A stretch of DNA of 64,000 nt from Allobosea sp. (GCF_030695125.1 NZ_JAUYTP010000028.1:45146-109145); one strand, 5' to 3'. Shown: positions 53,691 through 62,755, numbered from the stretch's first letter. Notes: generated by a model not told the origin, from the letters alone. Numbers and translations are program-made.

Positions 53691-55286
53691 TCATTTGGCC
53701 GTGCGATGGACGTCCGTCGCCAGCGTCAGTTCGTCGATCCGGGGATCGTAGCGCAGCGTGCCGCGCGTCGCCCAGATGTTCTTGAAGTGATAGAGCGGGA
53801 TGATCGAGACGTCGCCGGAGACGAGCTTGACGGCATCCAGCACCAGCTTCTCGCGCTTGGCCTCGTCGACCTCGCCGATCGCCGCCGCCGTCAGGGCATC
53901 GAGCGCGGGATTGGAATACTGGGCCCAGTTGTACAGGCCCCAGCCGGTCGCCTGGCTGCGGGTCGCCAGCAGGTCGCGCAGCAGGCCCGTTCCCTCCATG
54001 GAGTTGTTGCTCCAGCTTCCGAGATAGGCTGCGAACTGGCTCTTGGCGCCGCGCGAGGAGTAGACGCTGAAGGGCATCGCATCGATAGCGACCTCGACGC
54101 CGATGCGGCTCCACATCTGCGCCAGCGCTTGGGCGACCTCGACGCTGTAGGGCGTCCGGTCATTGGCCGTGGACAGCGTCAGCTTGAAGCCGTCCGGAAA
54201 GCCGGCCTCGGTCAGGAGCTTCTTGGCCTTCTGCATGTCGTAGGCCGGCACCGGAGTCTTGGAGTCATGCCCGAGGATGCCTGCCGGCAGCCACTGGCCG
54301 GTCGGGGTCGCGGTGCCCAGCACGACGCGGTCGGCGATACCGACGCGGTTGATCGCCAGCGAGAGCGCCTCGCGGACCTTCTGGTTCGTCAGCGGCGACG
54401 GCTCGATCTTCGCCCCCTTCTTGTCGAGGATCGCAGGCGCATCCGGCGCCGGCTGGATCATCGGCACGACGTAGTTGACCCGCATGCCGGCCACCTCCGC
54501 GACCTTGACCTTGTCCGACGCCTGCAGGCGCGGCAGATCGCTGGCGGAGGGCGAGTCGATCACGTCGATGTCGCCCGCGAGCAGAGCCGCGGTCCGGACG
54601 GCGACGTTCGGGATCAGCCGCAGCGTTACGCTCGTCCAGTCGCTCTTCTTGCCCCACCAGCTGTCGTTGCGGACGAACTCGATGCGCTCGCCCGGCGTAT
54701 AGCCCGAGAACTTGAAGGGGCCCGTCCCGATGGCCGCCTTGCCGCTGTTGTAGTCGGCCGTGGTCGCATCCTGGCCTGCATGGCGCGAGACGATGGCCAG
54801 GCGCGTCAGGTCGCTCGGCAGGTTCGGGATCGGCGTGGTGGTCGTCAGGCGGATCAGATGCGGGCCTGTGACCTCGACGCCGGTGATCGGCCGGATGATG
54901 CCGGCGAACCCGCCGAGATTGTTGGGCACATCGAGCGCCCGCTTCAGCGTGAAGGCGACATCGTCGGCCGTGAAGGGCTTGCCGTCATGCCAGGTCACGC
55001 CCTCGCGCAGGGTGAATTCCCAGACAGTCGGCGACACGGAGCGCCACGCGGTCGCCAGCCCCGGCGCCAGCTTACCGTCGGCCGCGCGATCGACCAGCCG
55101 ATCGAACATGTGGAAGGCGACGAGATTGTTGGGCGTCGTGGAATAGAAATGCGGGTCGAGCGAATTGACCGATCCGCCCAGCCCGATGGTCAGTTTTTCC
55201 GCATGGGCCGCGTTCAGGCTCATCGTGAAAGCCGCCGCACCGAGCAGAAGCGACATACGCAGGCGGGTCGTCAGCAAAGAAGCCAT
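53691..55286 (-). CDS. Peptide/nickel/opine-type ABC transporter substrate-binding protein (SBP_bac_5)
   Basis: This 531-residue binding protein of the OppA/DppA family has a signal peptide (LLTTRLRMSLLLGAAAFTMSLNAAHA). The family marks are present: IGLGGSVNSLDPHFYSTTPNN, the VWEFTLREGVTWHDGKPFTADDVAFTLKR stretch and the APAYDMQKAKKLL segment. ATG 55286 (complement) is used because AGGGG lies 7 bases upstream; ATG 55292 is two codons earlier. The matching permeases are 5 kb away on the other strand (60441-62320), and the ATPase subunits are not in the window. An AT-rich motif just upstream recurs at the divergent promoter near 58.7 kb. Confidence 0.9.
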   Translation of the reverse strand: MASLLTTRLRMSLLLGAAAFTMSLNAAHAEKLTIGLGGSVNSLDPHFYSTTPNNLVAFHMFDRLVDRAADGKLAPGLATAWRSVSPTVWEFTLREGVTWHDGKPFTADDVAFTLKRALDVPNNLGGFAGIIRPITGVEVTGPHLIRLTTTTPIPNLPSDLTRLAIVSRHAGQDATTADYNSGKAAIGTGPFKFSGYTPGERIEFVRNDSWWGKKSDWTSVTLRLIPNVAVRTAALLAGDIDVIDSPSASDLPRLQASDKVKVAEVAGMRVNYVVPMIQPAPDAPAILDKKGAKIEPSPLTNQKVREALSLAINRVGIADRVVLGTATPTGQWLPAGILGHDSKTPVPAYDMQKAKKLLTEAGFPDGFKLTLSTANDRTPYSVEVAQALAQMWSRIGVEVAIDAMPFSVYSSRGAKSQFAAYLGSWSNNSMEGTGLLRDLLATRSQATGWGLYNWAQYSNPALDALTAAAIGEVDEAKREKLVLDAVKLVSGDVSIIPLYHFKNIWATRGTLRYDPRIDELTLATDVHRTAK

Positions 55287-55340
55287 GATCATCCCCTGTT
55301 TTATTGTATTGTAATAACTAATATTTGAAGACAATTTCTT
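55287..55340 (-). promoter_or_regulatory. AT-rich promoter region with motif TTATTGTATTGTA
   Basis: TTATTGTATTGTA (55301-55313, plus strand) lies just upstream of the binding-protein gene. Close variants occur at 58812-58825 (TTATTGTTATTGTA) and, inverted, at 58714-58726 (TGCAATATAATAA), both in the divergent promoter of the same module. The neighbouring IclR regulator (55473-56306) is the obvious candidate to bind them. Inference only. Confidence 0.45.
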
Positions 55341-55472
55341 TTGGCTGTCAAGGCTCGCGACCGTGCGGGGGCTGCAGCGTGTCTGCGTCCTGCGGCCGTG
55401 ACTGCGATGAACGGGCGTGCGCAGGCGAGGGGAGCCGCGGCGGCTCGCCCGTCAGGCATCGGTGAGCAATGA

Positions 55473-56306
55473 TCAGGCGCTGAGTGTCTCGGTTGCGCGT
55501 GCGGCGGCGGCGATAACCAGCGGCGCCAGATCCCGGATCGCCGCCGGGCGCTCATAGCGGGTCGTCAGCGTCGACAGATTGATCGCGCCGACCGCACGGC
55601 CGGCTCGGTCATGCACGGCGGCCGAGACCGAGATCGACCCCTGCTCCATGCTTTTCTCGGTGACGGCGAAACCCTCGGCTTTGACCGCTTCGAGAATGCG
55701 CATCATCTCGGCGGCGTCCTTCGCCCGCGTGCGACCGGGGACCGATTCATGCGAGGCGTTCCAGACCTTTTCGATATGGGCTGGTGCGGAATGCCCGAGC
55801 AGGACCTGACCGGAAGACGAGGACAGCGCCGGGAATCGGGTGCCGACCGGCAGGTTGATCGAGGAGATGTGGGTGCTCGCGATGGTGGCGATGATGACGA
55901 TGTCGGCGCGATCGACCTCGACCCAGGAGATCGTCTCGCGCGTGCGCTCGGCCAGTTCGCGCATGGCCGGGTAGGCGGCATCCAGCGCGGTGTTGGACGA
56001 GACGACGCTTTGGGCGAAGCGGAAGACCTTCTTGGCCAGGGTGTAGCGCTTGGTCTGGTCGTCCCGGTCGAGATAGCCGAGCCGTTCGAGCGTGTAGATG
56101 AAGCGCTGCGAGGCGCTGCGGCCGAGCCCGGTGCGGATCGCGATGTCGGACAGGCTCAGGCTTGCCGTCGTCTTGTCGAAGGTCTCCAAGACCTTCATTG
56201 CCTTACCGACCGAGGCGACGAACAGACGTTCGTCGATCTCCCCGACCATGGGGCCGGCATTCTGCGGCGGCAGGCCCGGGCTTGCGTTCGTCGTTGCGTC
56301 CGGCAT
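55473..56306 (-). CDS. IclR-family transcriptional regulator
   Basis: This 277-residue regulator has a winged helix (about 28-90; VGKAMKVLETFDKTTASLSLSDIAIRTGLGRSASQRF) and an effector-binding domain with LPVGTRFPALSSSSGQVLLGH and the conserved GAINLSTLTTRYE end. It is a paralogue of the IclR at 45229-46062, with similar layout but different effector-pocket residues. It lies between the leftward acyl-CoA ligase and the binding-protein genes, so it may control module B through the AT-rich motifs noted above. Confidence 0.92.
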   Translation of the reverse strand: MPDATTNASPGLPPQNAGPMVGEIDERLFVASVGKAMKVLETFDKTTASLSLSDIAIRTGLGRSASQRFIYTLERLGYLDRDDQTKRYTLAKKVFRFAQSVVSSNTALDAAYPAMRELAERTRETISWVEVDRADIVIIATIASTHISSINLPVGTRFPALSSSSGQVLLGHSAPAHIEKVWNASHESVPGRTRAKDAAEMMRILEAVKAEGFAVTEKSMEQGSISVSAAVHDRAGRAVGAINLSTLTTRYERPAAIRDLAPLVIAAAARATETLSA

Positions 56307-56377
56307 TGCGCCTTCTTGCTTTCCTGTCGATGGGGCGCAGCGTTACCATTTTTGCGCTGCGTCTCAAACCCGGTCAG

Positions 56378-57892
56378 TCAGCCCCGGAACTGATTCTCGA
56401 AACGCTGTTTGAGGAGATTTTTCTGTATCTTTCCCAAGGTGTTGCGCGGCATTTCGGAGATGACCTCGATCCGCTTGGGCACCTTGTATCCAGCCAGCGA
56501 GCGCTTGAGAGTATCGATCGCGGCGCGCGGATCGAAATCCGCAGCCGCAGGCGTCAGCTGAACGACGGCCATGACGGCTTCACCAAAGTCCACATGGGGG
56601 ATGCCGATCACGGCGCATTCGGCCACGCCGTCCAGCGCATTGACGGCCGCCTCGACCTCCTTGGGATAGACGTTGAGCCCGCCCGAGATGATCAGGTCGG
56701 CGCCACGCCCGAGCACGCTGACGTAACCCTCCACGTCCCGGCGCCCGAAATCGCCGGTGCGGAACCAGCCGTCGCGGAAAGATGCGGCGGTCTTGGCGGG
56801 ATCCTGCCAGTAGCCGAGGAACGGATAGGGCTGGCGCAGTTCGATCATGCCGACGGTCCCCGCCGGCACGACCCCGCCCTGCTCGTCGACGATGCGGATC
56901 TCCAATCCCGGCAGCGGCAGCCCTGAGCTGTCGGGCTGGCGAACGTCGTCGAGCCGGTTCGACGTCGCGATCAGGACTTCGGTGAGGCCATAGCGGTCGA
57001 GCAGGCGATGACCGGTTCGCGCCGCGAACGCCTCGAACGCGTCGGGACGCATCGGGGCCGAGCCCGTCACGAACAGCCGCATCGCGCTGCACAGGCCTTG
57101 GTTGAACCGGGGATCGGCCATCAGCCGGCTGTAATAGGTCGGTACGCCTGCAAAGATCGTCGCGCGCGGAAGCTGGGTCAGCACGCTCTCGGTCTCGAAT
57201 TTCGGCAGCAGGATCATCGACGCTCCGCCCGCCAGCGCAGGCGTCGTCGTCCCGAACAGCCCATAGGCCATCGGGTTGGCGTGCAGCAGCGTGTCGGCCT
57301 CGGTGATCCCCCAGCAGGACGCCAGAGCGCGCGCATTCCAAATCACGGCTCCAGCCGAGAGCAGGGCGCCCTTGGGCCGCCCGGTCGTGCCGGAGGTGTA
57401 AACCATCGCGTTCGGGTCGGATGGCGCGACCGTCTGGAGCGGGCTCCCGCCGGGCATCGTCGCACTGCGTTCGGCGAGGGTGCCTGCTCCGCCGGAATCG
57501 AGCGTCAGGACGCAACAGCCCGCGCCACTTGCGACAGCGTGCCGGCTCGGATCGCAGATGACGAGTTTGGGCCGCGCGTCGCCGAGGATCTGACTGACCT
57601 CACTATCGGTCAGGCCGATGTGCACGGGGACGTAGACGGCGCCGAGGCGGCAGACGGCGAGGTAGAGCAGAACCGCTTCGGGCGACTTCTCGAGAATGCC
57701 TGCGACGAAATCGCCCTTTGCAACCCCTTCGCTCGCCAGCAGATCGGCGTAGCGTGCGGTGATGCCGGGCACATCCCCATAACGGACAACGCGACCATCC
57801 GCGTTCTCCATGAAGATGCGCTTCGGATCGCGCGCGCCGCCGATCAGGGCGGCGTAGACGTTCGCATCGTCGGGCACGGTGATGACGGCCAT
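56378..57892 (-). CDS. Acyl-CoA synthetase, MatB-like AMP-binding enzyme
   Basis: This 504-residue adenylate-forming ligase has the P-loop MVYTSGTTGRPKGALLS (about 163-179), the YGLTEVLIATSNRLDDVR region, FRTGDFGRRDVEGYVSVLGRGADLIISGGLNVYPKEVEAA and the C-terminal MPRNTLGKIQKNLLK. The LLHANPMAYGLFGT and final LGKIQKNL stretches resemble malonyl-CoA synthetases (MatB), but other short-chain or aryl acids are possible. It lies 24 bases after the leftward enoyl-CoA hydratase gene, so they are one operon. It differs clearly from the CaiC-like ligases at 50956 and 58884. Confidence 0.88.
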   Translation of the reverse strand: MAVITVPDDANVYAALIGGARDPKRIFMENADGRVVRYGDVPGITARYADLLASEGVAKGDFVAGILEKSPEAVLLYLAVCRLGAVYVPVHIGLTDSEVSQILGDARPKLVICDPSRHAVASGAGCCVLTLDSGGAGTLAERSATMPGGSPLQTVAPSDPNAMVYTSGTTGRPKGALLSAGAVIWNARALASCWGITEADTLLHANPMAYGLFGTTTPALAGGASMILLPKFETESVLTQLPRATIFAGVPTYYSRLMADPRFNQGLCSAMRLFVTGSAPMRPDAFEAFAARTGHRLLDRYGLTEVLIATSNRLDDVRQPDSSGLPLPGLEIRIVDEQGGVVPAGTVGMIELRQPYPFLGYWQDPAKTAASFRDGWFRTGDFGRRDVEGYVSVLGRGADLIISGGLNVYPKEVEAAVNALDGVAECAVIGIPHVDFGEAVMAVVQLTPAAADFDPRAAIDTLKRSLAGYKVPKRIEVISEMPRNTLGKIQKNLLKQRFENQFRG

Positions 57893-57916
57893 CGTGTCGT
57901 CCTGCTGATATCGGCG

Positions 57917-58693
57917 CTAGCGGCCGGTGAAGACGGGTTTGCGCTTCTCGGCGAAGGCGCGCGAGCCTTCGCGATAGTCGTCGCTGCGGTCGGCCAGATC
58001 AGACAGCGCGGCGATCTCTCCGGCCACGTCGGCGAGGCGGCCCTGCAGCAGCGCATCGCAGGCGAGCTTGGACGCCCGGATCGAAATGGGAGCGTTGGCG
58101 ATGATCGGTTGCGCCATGCGCAGGGCCGCCTCGACGACGTCGCCCTCGACCACCTCCGAGACCAGGCCACAGTGCTGAGCCGAGCCCGCGTCGATGAGTT
58201 CACCGGTGTAGAGCATGCGTCTGGCCATGGTGATGCCGGCCGTCGCGACCAGCAATTGCGTGCTGTCGGCCGGATAGACCAGGCCGAGCTTGGCTGGCGG
58301 CACGCCGAATCGCGCCGTCGCGTCCGCGATCCGGAAATCAGCCCGCAGCGCCAGCGTGCAGCCACCACCGACGCACGGCCCGCTGACGGCGGCAATGACC
58401 GGGACCAGCGAGGCCGAGACGGCGGCATAGCAGGCCATGATCGAATCCCAATAGGCCTGTCGGGCCGGCGGATCGTCACGAACGGCTGCAAAGGCGCCGA
58501 TCTCGTCGCCGGCGCAGAAGGCTCCGCCGCGGCCGGTCAGGATGATGGCGCGGATCGCGGGATCGGATCTCAGCGCGGTAAAGCTGTCGCCCAGGGCCTG
58601 CCACGCGGCGGCGTTCAGGGCATTGCGCTTGGCGGGACGATTGATCGCCACGATGGCGACTCCCTCGCGGCGATCGAGTTCGATATCGGCCAT
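57917..58693 (-). CDS. Enoyl-CoA hydratase/isomerase family protein
   Basis: This 258-residue crotonase-fold enzyme has the first oxyanion loop GGAFCAGDEIGAF (about residues 54-66), the second VSGPCVGGGCTLALRADFRIAD (about 103-124) and FGVPPAKLGLVYPADS. The catalytic Glu position seems to be replaced by a Lys/Leu (AKLGL), so it may be a CoA-hydrolase or isomerase rather than a classic hydratase. It is first in the leftward part of module B, its start 190 bases from the divergent ligase. Confidence 0.88.
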   Translation of the reverse strand: MADIELDRREGVAIVAINRPAKRNALNAAAWQALGDSFTALRSDPAIRAIILTGRGGAFCAGDEIGAFAAVRDDPPARQAYWDSIMACYAAVSASLVPVIAAVSGPCVGGGCTLALRADFRIADATARFGVPPAKLGLVYPADSTQLLVATAGITMARRMLYTGELIDAGSAQHCGLVSEVVEGDVVEAALRMAQPIIANAPISIRASKLACDALLQGRLADVAGEIAALSDLADRSDDYREGSRAFAEKRKPVFTGR

Positions 58694-58883
58694 GCGCTCC
58701 GCTCAGTTGATATTGCAATATAATAACATTTATTATAAATGGCCGTGCAGGCTGTCAACGGGCGATCAGCCCCGCCGCTTGACAGGATCGCAATCCACTA
58801 TCAAAATCCAATTATTGTTATTGTATATCGATATCGGCGAGCGAGCATCTGCTCGCGACCCGCCCGTCAGCACGGACCGCCTC
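58694..58883. promoter_or_regulatory. Divergent promoter region of module B with repeated AT-rich motifs
   Basis: This 190-base stretch is far less GC-rich than the genes. TGCAATATAATAA (58714-58726) and, on the other strand, TACAATAACAATAA (complement of 58812-58825) flank it on the two sides, each near one of the divergent genes. A copy also precedes the binding-protein gene (55301-55313). Its layout is that of paired operators for one regulator, probably the IclR protein of the module. Confidence 0.55.
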
Positions 58884-60431
58884 ATGCAGACCAACGCCAT
58901 CACGATCGCACAGCTCTGGAATGCGCGCGCGGCCCGGGACCCGGGGCATGTCTATTGCCGTTTCGAGAATGAGAGCTGGACCATCGGCCAGCTCGACGAG
59001 CGCATCAACCGTGTGGCGAATGCGTTGCTGGCGTCGGGGCTCCAGAAGGGCGACCGCGTCGCGGTGATGCTGCCGAGCCACCCCGACCACGTGGTCGTCA
59101 TCTTCGCCCTGGCCAAGGCGGGCCTCGTCCGCATTCCGGTCAATGTTCATCTCAAGGCCGCGGCGCTCGACTTCGTTTTCGATCGCTTCGAACCGCATGC
59201 CCTGATCGCCGACGAGGCCTATGCCGAAGCGCTGGCGCCGATCGTCGAGAGGTCGCCCGGATTGTCAGTGTTTTGGCGGGGTCGCGATGGGGCAGGGAGC
59301 CTGTCGGCACTGGTCGAGGCCGGCAGCCCGCTGCCGCCGCCGATAATCGTCGAGGCGGACGACATCATCGCGATCACGCCGAGCTCCGGCACCACTGGCG
59401 AGCCCAAGGGCGTCCTCAAGACCGATCGCAGCCTTCGTGCCGGACCGATGGGGACGCTGGCGCTGACGGGGGCGACTGCCGGCGACGTCTTCCTGCTCTG
59501 GGAGCCGCTGCATCATGGCGCTGGCGTCGCGGTGCTGATCGCGGCGCTGATGGAGCCGATCACGCTGGCCATGGTCGACAAGTTCAGCGCCTCGCAGTTC
59601 TGGGATCAGGTCCGCCGCTTCGAGGTGACGCATATCCACTATCTCGGCGGCGTCCTGCCGCTGCTACTCAAGCAGCCCGCAAGCCCGCGCGACCGCGACC
59701 ATAAGGTCCGCATGGCCTGGGGCGGCGGCTGCCCGCTGGACGTCTGGCGCGCCTTCGAGGAGCGCTTCGGGGTCTCTCTCTATGAGGGCTACGGCCTGTC
59801 GGAGATGACGACCTTCGTAACCATCAACCCCGAAGGGCGGCTGGGCTCCTGCGGTCGCCCGCTGCCGTTCTACGAGGTGCGTCTGCTGGACGATGAGGGC
59901 GTCGAGGTCGGGGTGGGCGAGCCGGGCGAGATCGTCGTGCGTCCGCTGGAGCCCGGCCTGGCGTTCAAGGGCTATTTCCGCATGGAGGAGGCTGGCGCCG
60001 CTCTGGTCAAGGACGGCTGGTTTTCGACCGGCGACCTCGCCCGCAAGGACGAGGACGGCTTCCTTTTCTACTCCGGGCGCAAGAAGGACAGCGTCCGGCG
60101 GCGCGGCGTCAACATCTCGGCCTGGGAGGTGGAGCGCATCGTCCTGACCCATGACGACATCGAGGAATGCGCGTTGATCGGCGTGCCCAGCGAGATGGGC
60201 GACGACGACCTGAAGCTCTTCATTCGTGCGACGCCAGGGCGCGAGCCTGCACCGCTCGACCTGATCCGCTGGTGCGAGTCGCGGATGCCGTATTTCCAGA
60301 TTCCGCGCTATATCGAGGCGATCGAGGAATTCCCGAAAACCCCCACGCAACGGATCAAGAAGAGCGACCTGAGCCGGAGCGTCGGCGAGAGCTTCGACCT
60401 GGAAGCCTCCGGCTACAAGATCGGGAGGTAG
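58884..60431 (+). CDS. AMP-dependent acyl-CoA ligase (CaiC-like), second copy
   Basis: This 515-residue adenylate-forming ligase has the P-loop variant ITPSSGTTGEPKG (164-176), LYEGYGLSEMTTF, STGDLARKDEDGFLFYSGRKKDSVRRRGVNISAWEVERIV and a final QRIKKSDL. It is a clear paralogue of the ligase at 50956-52491 (matching FSASQFWDQV, THIHYLGG, WGGGCP and SAWEVE blocks). ATG 58884 is chosen as start because the upstream 114 codons in the same frame are AT-rich promoter sequence. It is divergent from the hydratase and precedes the Dpp-type permeases by 9 bases. Confidence 0.88.
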   Translation: MQTNAITIAQLWNARAARDPGHVYCRFENESWTIGQLDERINRVANALLASGLQKGDRVAVMLPSHPDHVVVIFALAKAGLVRIPVNVHLKAAALDFVFDRFEPHALIADEAYAEALAPIVERSPGLSVFWRGRDGAGSLSALVEAGSPLPPPIIVEADDIIAITPSSGTTGEPKGVLKTDRSLRAGPMGTLALTGATAGDVFLLWEPLHHGAGVAVLIAALMEPITLAMVDKFSASQFWDQVRRFEVTHIHYLGGVLPLLLKQPASPRDRDHKVRMAWGGGCPLDVWRAFEERFGVSLYEGYGLSEMTTFVTINPEGRLGSCGRPLPFYEVRLLDDEGVEVGVGEPGEIVVRPLEPGLAFKGYFRMEEAGAALVKDGWFSTGDLARKDEDGFLFYSGRKKDSVRRRGVNISAWEVERIVLTHDDIEECALIGVPSEMGDDDLKLFIRATPGREPAPLDLIRWCESRMPYFQIPRYIEAIEEFPKTPTQRIKKSDLSRSVGESFDLEASGYKIGR

Positions 60432-60440
60432 CGGGACGCC

Positions 60441-61409
60441 ATGACCGGCTGGTTCCTTCAGCGACTGCTCCAGGCCGTCTTCGTCATGCTGGCGATGACG
60501 CTGATCGTGTTCATCGGCGTCAGCGTCATCGGCGATCCCGTCGAGGTGCTGATCTCCCCCGATGCCGACCAGGCGGAGCGGTTGCGGGCGATCGCGGCGT
60601 TTGGTCTCGATCGTCCGCTCTGGGCGCAGTACCTGTCGTTCCTGCACGGTGCCCTTCATGGCGATCTCGGCCGGAGCTTCGTCTACAACGAGCCGGCCCT
60701 GAAGGTCATTCTCCAGCGCATGCCGGCGACGCTCGAACTCGCCCTCTGCGCCATGCTCCTGTCGACCGTCATCGGCATCCCGCTCGGCCTCTATGCCGGA
60801 CTGAAGCCGAATGCGCCGATGGCGCGCGTGATCATGACCGGCTCGATCCTGGGCTTCTCGCTGCCGGGCTTCTGGGTCGGCCTGCTGCTGATCATGGTCT
60901 TTGCGGTGCAGCTCGGCTGGCTGCCTTCGGGGGGGCGCGGCGAGACACGCCAGCTGCTGGGCATCGGCTGGTCGTTCCTGACGCTCGACGGCCTGCAGCA
61001 TCTGGTGCTGCCGGCGCTCAATCTCGCGCTCTTCAAGATCTCGCTGGTCATGCGGCTGGTGCGGGCCGAGACCCGCGAGGTCATCCCGCAGGATTACATC
61101 CGCACGGCGCGCGCCAAGGGGCTGCCCGAGAGCAGCGTGATCTTTCGGCATCTGCTGAAAAACATCATGATACCCGTCGTCACCATCATCGGGCTCGAGT
61201 TCGGCTCGGTGATCGCCTTCTCGGTGGTGACGGAAACGATCTTTGCCTGGCCCGGCATGGGCAAGCTGATCATCGACAGCATCCACGTGCTCGACCGCCC
61301 GATGATCGTCGCCTATCTCATGATCATCGTCTTGATGTTCGTGGTCATCAATCTGCTGGTCGACTGCCTCTACACGGCGCTCGACCCCCGGGTGAGGCTG
61401 GGCAAATGA
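60441..61409 (+). CDS. Peptide/opine-type ABC transporter permease (DppB-like)
   Basis: This 322-residue permease has the DppB N-terminus (FLQRLLQAVFVMLAMTLIVFIGVSVIGDP), a periplasmic loop with RPLWAQYLSFLHGALHGDLGRSFV, and five further helices with the coupling loop YIRTARAKGLPESSVIFRHLLKNIMIPV (EAA-type motif). The C-terminus ends LDPRVRLGK. Start ATG 60441 follows GGGA. It overlaps the DppC-like gene by 4 bases. With the binding protein at 53691 it probably forms one importer, but no DppD/DppF ATPases are visible. Confidence 0.93.
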   Translation: MTGWFLQRLLQAVFVMLAMTLIVFIGVSVIGDPVEVLISPDADQAERLRAIAAFGLDRPLWAQYLSFLHGALHGDLGRSFVYNEPALKVILQRMPATLELALCAMLLSTVIGIPLGLYAGLKPNAPMARVIMTGSILGFSLPGFWVGLLLIMVFAVQLGWLPSGGRGETRQLLGIGWSFLTLDGLQHLVLPALNLALFKISLVMRLVRAETREVIPQDYIRTARAKGLPESSVIFRHLLKNIMIPVVTIIGLEFGSVIAFSVVTETIFAWPGMGKLIIDSIHVLDRPMIVAYLMIIVLMFVVINLLVDCLYTALDPRVRLGK

Positions 61410-62320
61410 CGGCACCCGCATCGATACCGGAGATCGCCCCCCCGCCGCGCGCGACGCCCGCGCGGCGCTTCATGCGGGCCTTCGCGTCGTCGAAGCTCGC
61501 GATGGGCGGCCTCGTCGTCTTTGCCGCGATCGCGCTGGCTGCGCTGCTGGCGCCCTGGATCTCGCCGCAGAACCCCTATGACCTGATGCAGCTCGACATC
61601 CTGGAGGGACGGCTGCCGCCGGGCTCCGTCTCGGGCACCGGGATGACCTACTGGCTCGGCACGGACGACCAGGGCCGGGACATGCTCTCGGCCATCCTCT
61701 ACGGCCTGCGGATCTCGCTCGCGGTCGGCATCTGTTCGGCTCTGCTGGCGGCAGCCGTCGGCACCACGCTGGGCCTGTTCGCGGCCTATGCAGGCGGGCG
61801 GATCGAGACAGCGCTGATGCGGCTGGTCGATCTGCAGCTCTCCTTTCCGACGATCCTGATCGCGCTGATGATCCTCGCCTTTCTGGGCAAGGGCATCGCC
61901 AATGTCGTCCTCGCGCTGGTGATCGTCGAATGGGCAACCTATGCCCGCACGGCCCGGGCCAGCGCGCTGATCGAAAGCCGCAAGGAGTACATCGAGGCGG
62001 CGCTCGCGATGGGCGCGCGGCCGATGCGGATCCTGTTCCGGCACCTGCTGCCGAATTGCCTGCCGCCCCTGATGGTCATCGCAACCGTCCAGATCGCGCG
62101 CGCCATCGCACTGGAGGCGACCCTGTCGTTCCTCGGACTGGGCGTTCCGGTGACCGAGCCGAGCCTGGGAATGCTGATCGCCAATGGCTACCAGTACATG
62201 CTGTCCGGCAAGTTCTGGATCAGCTTCTATCCCGGTCTCGCCCTGCTCGCGACCGTGGTGGCGATCAACATGGTCGGCGATCACCTGCGCGACGTTCTAA
62301 ACCCTCGCAGGGTCGCCTGA
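61406..62320 (+). CDS. Peptide/opine-type ABC transporter permease (DppC-like)
   Basis: This 304-residue permease has the DppC pattern: a long N-terminal region with SPQNPYDLMQLDILEGRLPPGS, WLGTDDQGRDMLSAILYGLRISLAVG and the coupling loop EYIEAALAMGARPMRILFRHLLPNCLPPLMV. The C-terminus VAINMVGDHLRDVLNPRR is standard. It overlaps the DppB-like gene by 4 bases. The next 435 bases are non-coding, then an IS3 element begins, so an ATPase gene that normally follows is not at its usual place. Confidence 0.93.
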   Translation: MTAPASIPEIAPPPRATPARRFMRAFASSKLAMGGLVVFAAIALAALLAPWISPQNPYDLMQLDILEGRLPPGSVSGTGMTYWLGTDDQGRDMLSAILYGLRISLAVGICSALLAAAVGTTLGLFAAYAGGRIETALMRLVDLQLSFPTILIALMILAFLGKGIANVVLALVIVEWATYARTARASALIESRKEYIEAALAMGARPMRILFRHLLPNCLPPLMVIATVQIARAIALEATLSFLGLGVPVTEPSLGMLIANGYQYMLSGKFWISFYPGLALLATVVAINMVGDHLRDVLNPRRVA

Positions 62321-62755
62321 CAGCTGCGGTTCGCGCCCTCAACGCCAGTCGTCTATTCCAAGCGCACCCATCACCTCGTGCGACGATCAAGGGCAGATAG
62401 GTCGTCGCTGCTATCGACTTTCGAGGACCGCCCGCGAATCCGATGGACGGCCTGCGGGGAGGGGGAGCCGCTGCGCTAAGTTAGCCGACCGGCAAAGAGC
62501 CACTCGTTTTCCGGCAGGTTCTTGGCGGAACTGGCGCGCTTGCACAGGTCGGGCTGAATTGCTCGCGTCGACAGAACCCTGCTGCTGGGAACTGAGCGAA
62601 GCCGGCGTCGGATGTCAGATTGCGGAACTCGACCGACAATCGAGGCAACACTGTGCCTCTCTCTTCAGAGCTGTCCGTCTCGTATCGTTCTTCATCCCTC
62701 AGTCACTTCGCAATTCTCGCACCTGGAGCAAGTGCCAATTCGGCCCGCCGGACTC
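62321..62755. other. Non-coding stretch before the insertion sequence
   Basis: No gene was found in these 435 bases on either strand, and no ATPase subunit fragment of the Dpp transporter was recognisable. Composition is lower in GC than the permease genes. It may be decayed DNA left by earlier rearrangement next to the insertion site. Confidence 0.4.

Noticed and set aside
56335..56361. Hairpin CGCAGCG/CGCTGCG between the MatB-like ligase and IclR genes
   Set aside because: Stem is 7 bp with a 12-base loop and no T-run; position inside a likely operon makes a terminator doubtful.
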